From the NCBI RefSeq assembly GCF_004340975.1, contig NZ_SLXA01000003.1, positions 62,001-126,000 on the forward strand: 64,000 bases of DNA. Reading direction: 5' to 3'. A program made the position numbers and the translations under genes. The stretch is from Frisingicoccus caecimuris. Its GTDB lineage: Bacteria > Bacillota > Clostridia > Lachnospirales > Lachnospiraceae. Shown piece by piece: positions 44,328 through 52,753 of this stretch; position 1 is the stretch's first letter, and each line of letters opens with the position of its first letter. The notes under the pieces were generated by a model that saw only the letters and a program-made list of their open reading frames with translations, had not been told where the DNA came from and searched no databases.

Positions 44328-45227
44328 ATGCGAAGCGAGAAAGAAATGATGAGTTTAATTATCACAAAAGCAAAACAGGATGACAGGATTTTAGCAGCAT
44401 ATATGAAAGGTTCACGAACAAATCCTAAAGTACCTAAAGATATTTATAGAGATTTTGATATTATGTATGTTGTAAAAGAAACAGACAGTTTTATAATGGA
44501 TACTTCCTGGATTAATTTTTTTGGCAAAGTGGTATTAAAGCAAGAACAAGATGATGATTATGGTTACGGAGAAAGATTCGGTATCAGAGCCAACTATGAT
44601 GAAAGTTATTCATGGTTATTACTCTTTAGTGACGGTAATCGTATTGATGTTGGGATAGAAACAATTAACGCACTGAATAAAGGAACTAATCGAAATAAAC
44701 TTTATCTGCCGCTATTAGACAAAATTGGTTGTTTACCAGAACTTCCAGCACCAACAGATGAAGATTTTTTTGTTAAGAAACCTTCTATAAAACAATTTCA
44801 AGGCTGTTGTAATGAATTTTTCTGGTGTATTTGTGATGTATCAAAAGGAATTGCGAGAGATGAAATGCCATTTGCTATGACAACTTATAATACACTTGTG
44901 CGAAATATGATGGAATTAATGTTAAATTGGTATATTGGTACGCGTACAGATTTTTCGGTTTCAACTGGAAAGTTAAACAAATACTTTAAAAAGTATCTTT
45001 CAGAAGCAATTTATCAGAGATATTTAAAAACATATACAAATGGAGAATATGAGAATTTTTGGTGTGCGATCCAGGTTGCAATTGAATTATTTCATGATGT
45101 TGCTATTTGGGTAGGAGAATCAATAGAAGCTACATATCCATATACTGCGGAGGAAGCAGCATGTGGATATATGAAGAATATAAGAACTCAACTGGCTACA
45201 CTGGAGAAAACAGATTGGATGAGGTGA
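44328..45227 (+). CDS. Aminoglycoside 6-adenylyltransferase-like protein, ANT(6) family
   Basis: A 299-residue nucleotidyltransferase. It begins MRSEKEMMSLI like AadE/ANT(6) enzymes, which adenylylate streptomycin. The active-site motif is MKGSRTNPKVPKD with the metal-binding DFDIMYVV (near 43-50), and the family's KPSIKQFQGCCNEFFWC block follows. Full family length. ATG at 44328 is chosen since GAGGG lies 8 bases upstream. Divergence from the classic enzyme means streptomycin resistance is possible but not certain. It lies among accessory genes and relics, which fits gain by transfer. Confidence 0.85.
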   Translation: MRSEKEMMSLIITKAKQDDRILAAYMKGSRTNPKVPKDIYRDFDIMYVVKETDSFIMDTSWINFFGKVVLKQEQDDDYGYGERFGIRANYDESYSWLLLFSDGNRIDVGIETINALNKGTNRNKLYLPLLDKIGCLPELPAPTDEDFFVKKPSIKQFQGCCNEFFWCICDVSKGIARDEMPFAMTTYNTLVRNMMELMLNWYIGTRTDFSVSTGKLNKYFKKYLSEAIYQRYLKTYTNGEYENFWCAIQVAIELFHDVAIWVGESIEATYPYTAEEAACGYMKNIRTQLATLEKTDWMR

Positions 45228-45231
45228 AGTA

Positions 45232-45519
45232 GTGAACCGTACAGTGTATGAATATGAATCCTTGCTTTATGGAGCAGGTGAAACAGGCGGCGCTTATGTC
45301 ATTTTTCCCTATGATATCAGGAAAGAATTCGGACGGGGACGGGTAAAAGTACACGCCACATTTGACGGAGAAGAATATGACGGCAGTATTGTAAATATGG
45401 GAGTAAAAAATGCGGACGGAAGTGTCTGCTATATTATAGGTGTACGGAAAGAGATACGTTCCCGGATCGGGAAGCAGCCAGGTGACAGTGTAAGGGTGAC
45501 AGTGAGAGAAAGGGAATAA
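45232..45519 (+). CDS. DUF1905 domain protein
   Basis: A 95-residue protein that fits the DUF1905 beta-barrel family: YEYESLLYG, GGAYVIFPYDIRKEFG, then GSIVNMG and a closing GDSVRVTVRERE. Such proteins often stand beside, or are fused to, YdeI/OmpD-associated or DUF1801 domains; a truncated zinc-ribbon DUF1801-type gene follows 14 bases later. Function unknown. GTG start after GAGGTG. Confidence 0.8.
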   Translation: MNRTVYEYESLLYGAGETGGAYVIFPYDIRKEFGRGRVKVHATFDGEEYDGSIVNMGVKNADGSVCYIIGVRKEIRSRIGKQPGDSVRVTVRERE

Positions 45520-45533
45520 AGGCGGTCGGGAAG

Positions 45534-45695
45534 ATGTGGACATGTCCGAAGTGTGGGCGTACTTTTAAAAAGCAGAACCAGAGCCATTACTGCGGGAAAG
45601 CACCGGAAACGGTGGAGGGTTATATTTTGGCGCAGCCCGATTCCGTCAGAGTTGAAGGAAATGCCACGCAAAGTAGCGGAAAAAACGAAATGTAA
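45534..45695 (+). pseudogene. Zinc-ribbon protein, truncated DUF1801-type
   Basis: A 53-residue frame begins MWTCPKCGRTFKKQNQSHYC, with two CxxC/HxxC zinc-ribbon halves, then PETVEGYILAQPD, the usual entry into a DUF1801 (YdhG-like) domain. The domain itself is missing and the frame ends in an unrelated polar tail. An internal deletion is likely. Confidence 0.5.
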
Positions 45696-45706
45696 TCCCT
45701 GCTTGC

Positions 45707-45742
45707 TTGTAATGTAAAATACGCTTTTCTATACTGTGTATA
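45707..45742 (+). promoter_or_regulatory. Promoter and possible operator of the HTH-DUF4097 gene
   Basis: TTGTAA (45707-45712), 17-base spacer, TATACT (45730-45735). The -10 overlaps the palindrome TATAC-TGT-GTATA (45730-45742), which could bind the regulator encoded downstream. Confidence 0.55.
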
Positions 45743-45764
45743 TCAAAATAAGGAGGTCATGAAT

Positions 45765-46658
45765 ATGACATTTGCAGAAAAATTGAAATCCATCCGTAAG
45801 CAGGCAGGAATGTCGCAGGAACAGTTAGCGGAGAAGCTCGGTGTATCAAGACAGGCGGTTACAAAATGGGAAACAGATGCGGGCATTCCCGACATTGAGA
45901 ACATCATGGCAATTTCCACCCTGTTTGACATTTCCATTGACGAGCTGCTCTCTAACGAAAGGGGAACCCAAAAAGCGACAGAGTATCTTTTCGAGAGTGT
46001 TACAGAGTACGATATTGATGAGCCAAAACGTTACGACATGAAGTTTGGAGGGGCAAGGCAATTCCAGATGTCAGGCTATGAGGGCGAGAAAATCCGTGTC
46101 CGTCTGGCATCCAATACCCTCTCCACGCTCCAGAATGATTTTAAAGTGAAGATTGACGACATCCGAAAACGGATTGATGTGGATGTAAATCGCAGGAACG
46201 GTGTATCCGAAGCGGCAGCAAAAGAAGCAGTCAGTATCTTCGTCCAAATCCCGTCACCCTATATCGGGAAAATTGAATGTGCGGTTCATGCAGGGAGCGT
46301 GGAAATCCGTTCTTTGGAGTGTGACAGTATAGAGCTTGATGTAAAGACACCAAACATCATTCTGGAGGATGTTTCTGGCACATTAGAGATAAACTGCAAT
46401 CTGGATATGGAGGTTGTCTGCCGTTCCTTAAATGGGGAGGTCGCGATCAACCAAGTGTCGGCAACCTCAAAAATCCATATCCCAGAGAATGCCGTCTTTA
46501 CCGCCGTTACGAAGGGCATCGGAACAAGCATCTCTTATGAGAACGGCGGACGGCAGACAGAACGGTTTGACACACCTGATGCGGAGAATATTATAGAGCT
46601 GAATGGCATAAAGAGCGAGCTTGTGATCTGCACGGACAGGGGAAGAAGCAGATTGTAA
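45765..46658 (+). CDS. HTH (Xre-type) regulator with DUF4097 beta-helix domain
   Basis: A 297-residue protein. Residues 1-65 form an Xre helix-turn-helix (SQEQLAEKLGVSRQAVTKWE). From about 110 to 290 a repetitive beta region (VEIRSLECDSIELDV, IILEDVSGTLEINC, VVCRSLNGEVAIN) matches the DUF4097 putative adhesin-type beta-helix. Such fusions probably sense a state through the beta part and regulate nearby genes. ATG at 45765 lies 8 bases after AAGGAGG; the ATG at 45759 is too close to it. Confidence 0.82.
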   Translation: MTFAEKLKSIRKQAGMSQEQLAEKLGVSRQAVTKWETDAGIPDIENIMAISTLFDISIDELLSNERGTQKATEYLFESVTEYDIDEPKRYDMKFGGARQFQMSGYEGEKIRVRLASNTLSTLQNDFKVKIDDIRKRIDVDVNRRNGVSEAAAKEAVSIFVQIPSPYIGKIECAVHAGSVEIRSLECDSIELDVKTPNIILEDVSGTLEINCNLDMEVVCRSLNGEVAINQVSATSKIHIPENAVFTAVTKGIGTSISYENGGRQTERFDTPDAENIIELNGIKSELVICTDRGRSRL

Positions 46659-46724
46659 AAGATGCAGAAAGTGCAGCAGGATCGGCATTTGGACCTGCCA
46701 GCCTGATTTCAAAAAAATACCCTG

Positions 46725-46753
46725 TTGATTTCATATCCGGTATCAATTATACT
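46725..46753 (+). promoter_or_regulatory. Promoter of the acetyltransferase gene
   Basis: TTGATT (46725-46730), 17-base spacer, TATACT (46748-46753). The -10 forms a palindrome with the next bases (TATACT-AA-AGTATA). Confidence 0.55.
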
Positions 46754-46797
46754 AAAGTATACGTTTAAAAATTATTAAATTTGTGGGGATAAACTTT

Positions 46798-47316
46798 ATG
46801 ATCAGAAAAGCAACAGAAAAAGATATTCAGGCGGTTTCCCATATTTATGATGAAATTCATACGGAGGAAGAGGCCGGCCGAGTGACGATCGGATGGATAA
46901 GAGATATCTATCCAACAGAGAAAACGGCGGAAATGGCTCTGCAAATGGGTGATCTGTATGTGCTGGAAGAAGATGGTGTTGTTGTGGCGGCGGGAAGATT
47001 GAATCAGCAGCAGGAACCTTCCTATGCAGAAGCGGATTGGGAATATGATGCCGAAGAACAGGAGGTCATGGTATTACATACGCTGGTGGTATCGCCAACC
47101 ATAGAAAATCGCGGATATGGCAGAGCGTTTGTTTCTTTTTATGAAGACTTTGCCAGAAAGCATGGCTGCAATTATCTGAGGATGGATACGAATCAGAAAA
47201 ATACACGTGCCCGGCAGTTTTATAAAAAACTGGGTTACAGGGAAGTGGGGATTGTTCCGTGTACGTTTAATGGAATTATAGGCGTTCAGCTTGTATGTCT
47301 GGAAAAGAAATTGTGA
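46798..47316 (+). CDS. GNAT family N-acetyltransferase
   Basis: A 172-residue acetyltransferase. The acetyl-CoA site is LVVSPTIENRGYGRAFVSF (near 100-118), with the R/QxxGxG/A pattern as ENRGYG, followed by YLRMDTNQKNTRARQFYKKLGY. ATG at 46798 is used because GGGGA lies upstream at a fitting distance. The substrate is unknown. Confidence 0.88.
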   Translation: MIRKATEKDIQAVSHIYDEIHTEEEAGRVTIGWIRDIYPTEKTAEMALQMGDLYVLEEDGVVVAAGRLNQQQEPSYAEADWEYDAEEQEVMVLHTLVVSPTIENRGYGRAFVSFYEDFARKHGCNYLRMDTNQKNTRARQFYKKLGYREVGIVPCTFNGIIGVQLVCLEKKL

Positions 47317-47333
47317 CAATCTGTTTAAAAAGA

Positions 47334-47362
47334 TTGTAATCTTCTCCTCTGTCTGTTACAAT
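47334..47362 (+). promoter_or_regulatory. Promoter of the alpha/beta hydrolase gene
   Basis: TTGTAA (47334-47339), 17-base spacer, TACAAT (47357-47362). The -35 overlaps a 7-bp inverted repeat (ACAATCT at 47316 with AGATTGT at 47331) that may end the previous transcript. Confidence 0.55.
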
Positions 47363-47380
47363 TTGGAAAAAGAGGTATTT

Positions 47381-48334
47381 ATGGCAATTAATAAAGCGAT
47401 GCGGGCGGCCCTGTCTGTGCTGTCCTATTCGGAAGCGGATATTAAAAAAAGTTATCAAATGGAACGGTGGTTGAAAGAGATTTCCGCAAGACGGCTGAGA
47501 AAGCCGTCGCTCTATCACATTTGGGAGCATAAGGTGATCAACGGAGACCATGAGGTACCGGTACGGATTTTTATGCCTTCCGCCCGTGAACATCAGGGAA
47601 TACTTATATTTTTTCATGGCGGCGGATGGGTGACCGGAAGTATTGATAGCTATGATGCTGTCTGCGCCGATATGGCAAATCAGACAGGACGTGTGGTCAT
47701 TTCCGTGGATTACAGGCTGGCGCCGGAACATCCGTTTCCGGCCGGGCTGGAGGATTGTTATGCGGTCACAAGGGAGATATTTCTTGATGAGAACCTTTTG
47801 GAAACGGAAGCAAAGGAAATCGTGCTGATCGGAGATAGTGCCGGAGGCAATCTGGCGGCAGCCGTCTCGCTGATGGCCCGTGATCGGGGAGAATTTCTTC
47901 CTTCCCGTCAGATACTCATCTATCCGGCTGCGGGAAATGATCATTCAGATTCTTCCCCGTTTCCTTCGGTGCGGGAAAATGGCACAGGTTACCTGTTGAC
48001 GACAAAGCGTGTGCGGGACTATATGGAGTTGTATCGCTCATCGGATGAAGATTTGATGAATCCCTATTATGCGCCGCTGGCGGCAAAGAGCTTTACCGAT
48101 CAGCCGGACACATTGATCATTACAGCAGAATATTGTCCGCTGCGGGATGAAGGAGAGGCTTATGGAAAGGCGCTGAAGACAGCAGGAAATAAGGTGAAGA
48201 TTTTCAGAATGCCGAACGCACTTCACGGATATTTTTCTTTACCGGTTCGTTTTTCACAGGTGAAAAAAACCTATGATTTAATCAATTGTTTTCTGATGGA
48301 GAAGGAAACGGATTTAATGGGATTTTCGCAGTGA
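47381..48334 (+). CDS. Alpha/beta hydrolase (HSL/acetyl-esterase type)
   Basis: A 317-residue esterase. The oxyanion-hole motif is FFHGGGWVTGS (near 78), and the nucleophile Ser is in LIGDSAGGNLAAA (near 155). An Asp near LIITAEYCPLRDE and a His in ALHGYF (near 284) complete the triad. ATG at 47381 is preferred because AGAGG precedes it; the longer frame has no ribosome site. It probably hydrolyses short-chain esters. Confidence 0.9.
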   Translation: MAINKAMRAALSVLSYSEADIKKSYQMERWLKEISARRLRKPSLYHIWEHKVINGDHEVPVRIFMPSAREHQGILIFFHGGGWVTGSIDSYDAVCADMANQTGRVVISVDYRLAPEHPFPAGLEDCYAVTREIFLDENLLETEAKEIVLIGDSAGGNLAAAVSLMARDRGEFLPSRQILIYPAAGNDHSDSSPFPSVRENGTGYLLTTKRVRDYMELYRSSDEDLMNPYYAPLAAKSFTDQPDTLIITAEYCPLRDEGEAYGKALKTAGNKVKIFRMPNALHGYFSLPVRFSQVKKTYDLINCFLMEKETDLMGFSQ

Positions 48335-48392
48335 ATGATCATGGATGACAGTTATTTGACATATAGTTTATAAAATGGGTTAGGATGAATTA

Positions 48393-48935
48393 ATGGGAAA
48401 AAAAGGAATTAAAAAGAAAAAGAGAAAACAGGAGCGAATGAAGACGATCACCATCTTGCTGACGGGATACTCGGACTGGTTTGGACGGTTCATTCGGGTG
48501 ATCAGCAGAAGTGGTTATTCTCATGCGTCTTTGTCTATTGATGGCACGGAAGAGGTGTTCTACAGCTTTAACGGCAAGGGCGTTGTTGTTGAGGAACCGA
48601 AAAAAAGGAAATCCAGGCGGAGAAAAGAAGGCAGCGTTTGTATACGCATGCGGGTGCCTGAAAGTATCTGTCATGATATAGCAGAAGAAATCCAGCGATT
48701 TCTGGAGCAGAAAGATATCTATACTTATTCGCGTCTCGGCGTTATATTGTGCCTTTTGCATATTCCGCATAAGTTTGAAAACGCATATTTTTGTTCTCAG
48801 TTTGTGGCTGAGGTATTATCAAAGTCCGGAGCGGTTCAGTTAAAGAAAAAGGAATCTCTGTATTTGCCGAATCATCTGCTGGACGGATTCGAGTGCCTTT
48901 TCTCACAAAAACAGATTGCTTATAATGTCATCTGA
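48393..48935 (+). CDS. Permuted NlpC/P60-like (papain-fold) protein
   Basis: A 180-residue protein. SGYSHASLSID (His near 44) and, later, YFCSQFVAEVL (Cys near 134) are the His and Cys of a circularly permuted papain/NlpC-type hydrolase of the YiiX-like group, in that reversed order. The first 15 residues are very basic (KKKRKQ) and may bind nucleic acid or membrane. A later start at 48438 is possible but its ribosome site is too close. Substrate (lipid, amide or peptide) unknown. Confidence 0.7.
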   Translation: MGKKGIKKKKRKQERMKTITILLTGYSDWFGRFIRVISRSGYSHASLSIDGTEEVFYSFNGKGVVVEEPKKRKSRRRKEGSVCIRMRVPESICHDIAEEIQRFLEQKDIYTYSRLGVILCLLHIPHKFENAYFCSQFVAEVLSKSGAVQLKKKESLYLPNHLLDGFECLFSQKQIAYNVI

Positions 48936-48945
48936 TTCTATTGCA

Positions 48946-48965
48946 GGCCCTTCATCCGGAGGGCC
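48946..48965 (+). terminator. Hairpin terminator
   Basis: GGCCCT pairs with AGGGCC around an 8-base loop, followed by a modest T-rich stretch, just after the NlpC/P60-like gene. Confidence 0.5.
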
Positions 48966-49103
48966 GTTTGTGCTTTGCGAAAACATGACAATAAATGGTG
49001 GATGCAACTGTCAGGTGCAACATTTCCAAGCGCACTTGGTGGTTGTCAACTGTAAATTCTGTTAAACTAAAGTCAGAAATAAGACAAAGAGAGGTAGTAG
49101 AGG

Positions 49104-50096
49104 ATGGTTTTGGCAGAAAAAATTGTATTGTTGAGAAAAAGAAAAGGTTGGTCCCAGGAAGAACTGGCAGACAAACTGGATATATCCAGACAGTCGGTTT
49201 CCAAGTGGGAACTGGGGGCATCCATACCGGATCTGGATAAGATCCTAAGGCTCAGTGAACTTTTCGATGTGACAACAGATTATTTGCTGAAGGATGATGT
49301 TCGGGAAATTTCCAGCAATGTATCCGAAGTTTTTGAGGAAATGTCGGAGCCATCCGCACGCCGGGTGTCGGCGAAAGAGGCGAATTTGTTTATGGATTTG
49401 ACAGAAAAGCTGTCCGGGCGGATTGCTTTTGCTGTTTCTTTATTTATTTTGTCTCCGGTTCCGCTGATGTTTTTAGGTGGAGTGGCGGAATATAAACATA
49501 CCCGTTTGACGGAGAATATGGCCGGAGGCCTTGGCGTGACCATTCTTTTGGTTTTGGTCGCCATTGGGGTTGCCATTCTGATTCTTAATGGAATGCAGCT
49601 TTCCGAATTTGAATATCTGGAAAAAGAAGCCATATTTATAGAACGTAGTCTTGCGGAAATGGTAGAAGAAAAGCGGAGAACTTTTGAACCAAAATTTCGT
49701 GTAGTTGTGACGATCGGCGTGTTTTTGTGCATTATCGGAGTCGTTCCCCTGCTTATGGCCTTTGGACTTACAGAGGATGAATTTGTTTATGTCTGCTGTG
49801 TGGATATTCTTTTGATTTTGATCTGCATCGGCGTACATCTTTTTGTTCGTTATGGTATGGTTCATGAAAGTTATGAAAAACTGCTCCAACGGGGGGATTA
49901 TACAGAAGAAAAGAAGGCACTTGGCCGGAAAACTTCTTATTTTCCAAGAATTTACTGGTGTCTGGTAACGGCTATTTATCTTGGAATCAGCTTTTATTTA
50001 AATAACTGGGAGATCAGTTGGATTGTCTGGCCGGTGGCGGGCGTTTTATTTGCTGCTTTGTATGGCATTGTACAGGCAATATATCGAAGGAGATGA
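49104..50096 (+). CDS. HTH (Xre-type) membrane protein
   Basis: A 330-residue protein. Residues 1-60 form an Xre helix-turn-helix (SQEELADKLDISRQSVSKWE). The rest has about five hydrophobic segments: near 110-132, 142-165, 198-220, 232-252 and 280-325. HTH-membrane fusions of this kind are common in Firmicutes and probably respond to an envelope state; their targets are mostly unknown. GAGGTAG and AGAGG precede the ATG. It ends 4 bases before the SGNH hydrolase gene. Confidence 0.82.
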   Translation: MVLAEKIVLLRKRKGWSQEELADKLDISRQSVSKWELGASIPDLDKILRLSELFDVTTDYLLKDDVREISSNVSEVFEEMSEPSARRVSAKEANLFMDLTEKLSGRIAFAVSLFILSPVPLMFLGGVAEYKHTRLTENMAGGLGVTILLVLVAIGVAILILNGMQLSEFEYLEKEAIFIERSLAEMVEEKRRTFEPKFRVVVTIGVFLCIIGVVPLLMAFGLTEDEFVYVCCVDILLILICIGVHLFVRYGMVHESYEKLLQRGDYTEEKKALGRKTSYFPRIYWCLVTAIYLGISFYLNNWEISWIVWPVAGVLFAALYGIVQAIYRRR

Positions 50097-50100
50097 AACT

Positions 50101-50757
50101 ATGGAAAAGAAACGGATTATATGTTTTGGAGATTCAAATACATGGGGATACAATCCGGTGACAGGCGGTCGTTATGATGAAAATACCCGATGGCCGATGC
50201 GAATGCAGCAGATATTAGGCGATGAATATCAGATTATTGAAGAAGGGCAGAATGGACGGACCATTTCCTGTGAGGACCCATGGGAATGGGGCAATAAAAA
50301 GGGAATGGATTATGTCCTGCCGATGGTGGAAAGTCATGTACCTTTCGACATGTTGATCATTATGCTCGGTTCCAATGAATTAAAGAAGAAATTTCATCTT
50401 CCGGCGGGAGATATCGCCGGAGGCCTTCAAAATATGATGATGAGGCTGACAGGTTTTTTGAAATATAAATGTGATCAGCCGGATACAAAGATTCTCATTG
50501 TGTCACCAATACATATGGGTCAGGGGATAGAGACCTCTCCTTTTGCCGAGTTTTTTGAGGGCAAAGCTGCTGTTGAAAATTCAAAGCGTATGGCCCGCTG
50601 GTATAAGCTTGTCGCGGAACAGTTTGGCTGTGAATTTTTTGATGCGGCTCTGGTGGCGGAACCTGGGGAGGCAGATAGTATACATTTGATGGAGGAAGGC
50701 CATTTAAGATTGGCTGAGGCTCTGGCAGAAAAGGTCAGAGAGATCATATACGGGTGA
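50101..50757 (+). CDS. SGNH/GDSL hydrolase
   Basis: A 218-residue esterase-type hydrolase. Block I is ICFGDSNTWGY (nucleophile Ser near 12), Gly in NGRTISCE, Asn in IMLGSNELK (block III, near 83), and the Asp-x-x-His pair in ADSIHLMEEGH near 193-203. No signal peptide, so it acts in the cytosol. AAGGAG precedes the ATG. Probably co-transcribed with the HTH membrane protein upstream. Confidence 0.9.
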   Translation: MEKKRIICFGDSNTWGYNPVTGGRYDENTRWPMRMQQILGDEYQIIEEGQNGRTISCEDPWEWGNKKGMDYVLPMVESHVPFDMLIIMLGSNELKKKFHLPAGDIAGGLQNMMMRLTGFLKYKCDQPDTKILIVSPIHMGQGIETSPFAEFFEGKAAVENSKRMARWYKLVAEQFGCEFFDAALVAEPGEADSIHLMEEGHLRLAEALAEKVREIIYG

Positions 50758-50768
50758 TTGAAAGAAAA

Positions 50769-50809
50769 GGACCCTTTTGGTCATTTTTTGACCTTGGGGT
50801 CCGATTTTG
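50769..50809. terminator. Bidirectional terminator
   Basis: GGACCC (50769-50774) pairs with GGGTCC (50797-50802), with inner GGTCA/TGACC, then a T-rich stretch on the plus strand and TTTTC on the minus strand. It lies between the convergent SGNH hydrolase and rqcH genes. Confidence 0.8.
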
Positions 50810-50811
50810 TT

Positions 50812-52557
50812 TTATTTGGCGGATTGGATATTTGAAATATCCGGTTCGATCATCATGGAATAATTGGTATGATAGATGACAAATCCCGGTTTTCCCGAGT
50901 TTGGCTTTTTAACATGCTTGCGCTGGATATAGTCAATTTCCACCTTTTCACTGGTCCGGTTTTTCGAGTAGTAAGCAGCCAGACGGGCGGCTTCTTCAAA
51001 GGTTTGGTCGGGAAGCTCGTCTCCGCCGGATTTGACAATTACATGGGAACCGGGGATTCCTTTGGCATGGAACCACCAGTCACCGCCGTTTGCAAATTTA
51101 AAGGTCAGTTCTTCATTTTGGAGATTATTTTTTCCAACATACATGTCATAACCGTCGGAAGAGATATAGTGGAGAGGCTGACTGGTCAGCTTCTGTTTTT
51201 TTACATTTCTGCCGCCGGTATGACGTTTCACATAACCGGCCTGAATCAATTCTTCTTTAATCTGAGCCAGATCCCCTTCGGTTTGGGCCAGATCCAGAGC
51301 GGTACTGACAGAGTCCAGGTGTTCCATCTCGTCATGGGTCTCTTCTGTCAGAGTGGACAGGGCTTCAAAAGTACGTTTCAATTTTCCATAGCGTTCAAAA
51401 TATTTTTTTGCATTTTCCTGAGGTGTAAGCTGGGGGTCCAGAGGAACGGTCATATCTTTGTTGGTATAATAGTTAAGACAGGTCATGCTTTTAGCGCCCT
51501 CTTCCAGTCCGTAACCATAGGTATTGATCATTTCACCATAAATTTTGTATTTTTCCCGTTTCTCCGTATCTTTTAATTGTTTTAACTGTAAGTCATATTT
51601 TTTACGGGTACGGTCCAGTGCGGTATTCACCACATGACGCAAATCGTGGGATTTCTGACGGATGCGGCTCGTTGCATTTTTCTCCGCATAATAGGTCTGA
51701 AGCACTGTGGAAATAGAATCAAAGGCATGACTTTCGCAGTCGCCGTAGCATGTCAGCGTCAGAGCAGAAAATTCTATGGGTTCTTTGCCGCGATAAATGA
51801 TCAACGGTGTGAAACAATGGTTTTCAACATCCTCCATAAGACGGCTGAAAACACCGAACAGATGAAGCTTTTCTGCATCGCTCAGTCCGCTGGTGCTCAT
51901 TCCCGAATCAATGGAAGCACGGAAGCAGATTTCTTCGGCAATGACCGGGCTGATACCGGTCAGGCTGGTGTAGAGGGCCTTTCCCACAGGCAGCGGTTTG
52001 GATAACGTCTTTTCAATAAATTCATCGGCGCTGATGGTCAGAGGATTCATTTTTAACATGGTGTTCGGTATGAAATAGCTGCGCCCCGGCAGGACTTCGC
52101 GGACCGAACTGACATTGAGAGAAATATGTTTGATACTGTCAATAATTGTGCCGTCCGGCTGGCAGAAAATAATATTACTGTGCTTGCCCATCAGTTCCAC
52201 AATGAGGAATTTGGTACATAAATCACCCAATTCATTTAAATGCTCAATCTCAAATTTTAAAATTCGTTCCATCTCCGGTTGAACGATGGAAACGATACGG
52301 CCTCCGCTGATATGTTTTCGGAGCAGCATACAGAAATTCGGCGCTACCATCGGGTTGGTTCCGGCGTCTTCTGTCAGATAGGCCAGAGGCAGGGACGGGC
52401 TGGCGGAGAGCAGCAGACGATAATTGTTCCGGTTATTTTTTATCGTCAGAACAATTGCGTCGTTTTCCGGTTGATATATTTTATTAATGCGGCCGTCAGT
52501 GAGCCGCTCGCTCAGTTCCCATACAAGGTTGGAAATTACGATTCCATCAAAAGCCAT
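50812..52557 (-). CDS. rqcH: RqcH/NEMF-family ribosome quality control factor (FbpA-like)
   Basis: A 581-residue protein of the NFACT family. The N-terminal NFACT-N domain starts MAFDGIVISNLVWEL and has the conserved ELMGKHSNIIF (near 122-132). A coiled-coil middle part follows at about 290-420, then the NFACT-R domain with DGYDMYVGKNNLQNE and WWFHAKGIPGSHVIV near 470-520. RqcH binds stalled 50S subunits with peptidyl-tRNA and adds alanine tails that mark the peptide for decay. Older annotation calls it fibronectin-binding protein. Promoter at 52601-52629 on the minus strand. Confidence 0.93.
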   Translation of the reverse strand: MAFDGIVISNLVWELSERLTDGRINKIYQPENDAIVLTIKNNRNNYRLLLSASPSLPLAYLTEDAGTNPMVAPNFCMLLRKHISGGRIVSIVQPEMERILKFEIEHLNELGDLCTKFLIVELMGKHSNIIFCQPDGTIIDSIKHISLNVSSVREVLPGRSYFIPNTMLKMNPLTISADEFIEKTLSKPLPVGKALYTSLTGISPVIAEEICFRASIDSGMSTSGLSDAEKLHLFGVFSRLMEDVENHCFTPLIIYRGKEPIEFSALTLTCYGDCESHAFDSISTVLQTYYAEKNATSRIRQKSHDLRHVVNTALDRTRKKYDLQLKQLKDTEKREKYKIYGEMINTYGYGLEEGAKSMTCLNYYTNKDMTVPLDPQLTPQENAKKYFERYGKLKRTFEALSTLTEETHDEMEHLDSVSTALDLAQTEGDLAQIKEELIQAGYVKRHTGGRNVKKQKLTSQPLHYISSDGYDMYVGKNNLQNEELTFKFANGGDWWFHAKGIPGSHVIVKSGGDELPDQTFEEAARLAAYYSKNRTSEKVEIDYIQRKHVKKPNSGKPGFVIYHTNYSMMIEPDISNIQSAK

Positions 52558-52600
52558 AAGTGTTCTCCTTCATTGAAATATAGATTAAAAAATCTTTTTT

Positions 52601-52629
52601 AGTATAACAAATATTAAAATTTTGTACAA
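52601..52629 (-). promoter_or_regulatory. Sigma-A promoter of rqcH
   Basis: On the minus strand TTGTAC (52624-52629), 17-base spacer, TATACT (52601-52606), 43 bases before the ATG. Confidence 0.65.
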
Positions 52630-52648
52630 GAGATGGCGGGCGAAACTA

Positions 52649-52677
52649 TTGACGGTAATTTTTATTTGAATTATAAT
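52649..52677 (+). promoter_or_regulatory. Sigma-A promoter of the yicC-remA-gmk-rpoZ operon
   Basis: TTGACG (52649-52654), 17-base spacer, TATAAT (52672-52677), divergent from the rqcH promoter. Confidence 0.75.
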
Positions 52678-52753
52678 AAATTGATATGGTTATACAATAG
52701 CCTTACTATGGAAAGATATAACTTACAAATTAAATAGATGGGAGAACCATGTA

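Noticed and set aside
47316-47337. Small regulatory RNA hairpin after the acetyltransferase gene
   Set aside because: Only 7 bp, overlapping a stop codon and a promoter -35; no further support.
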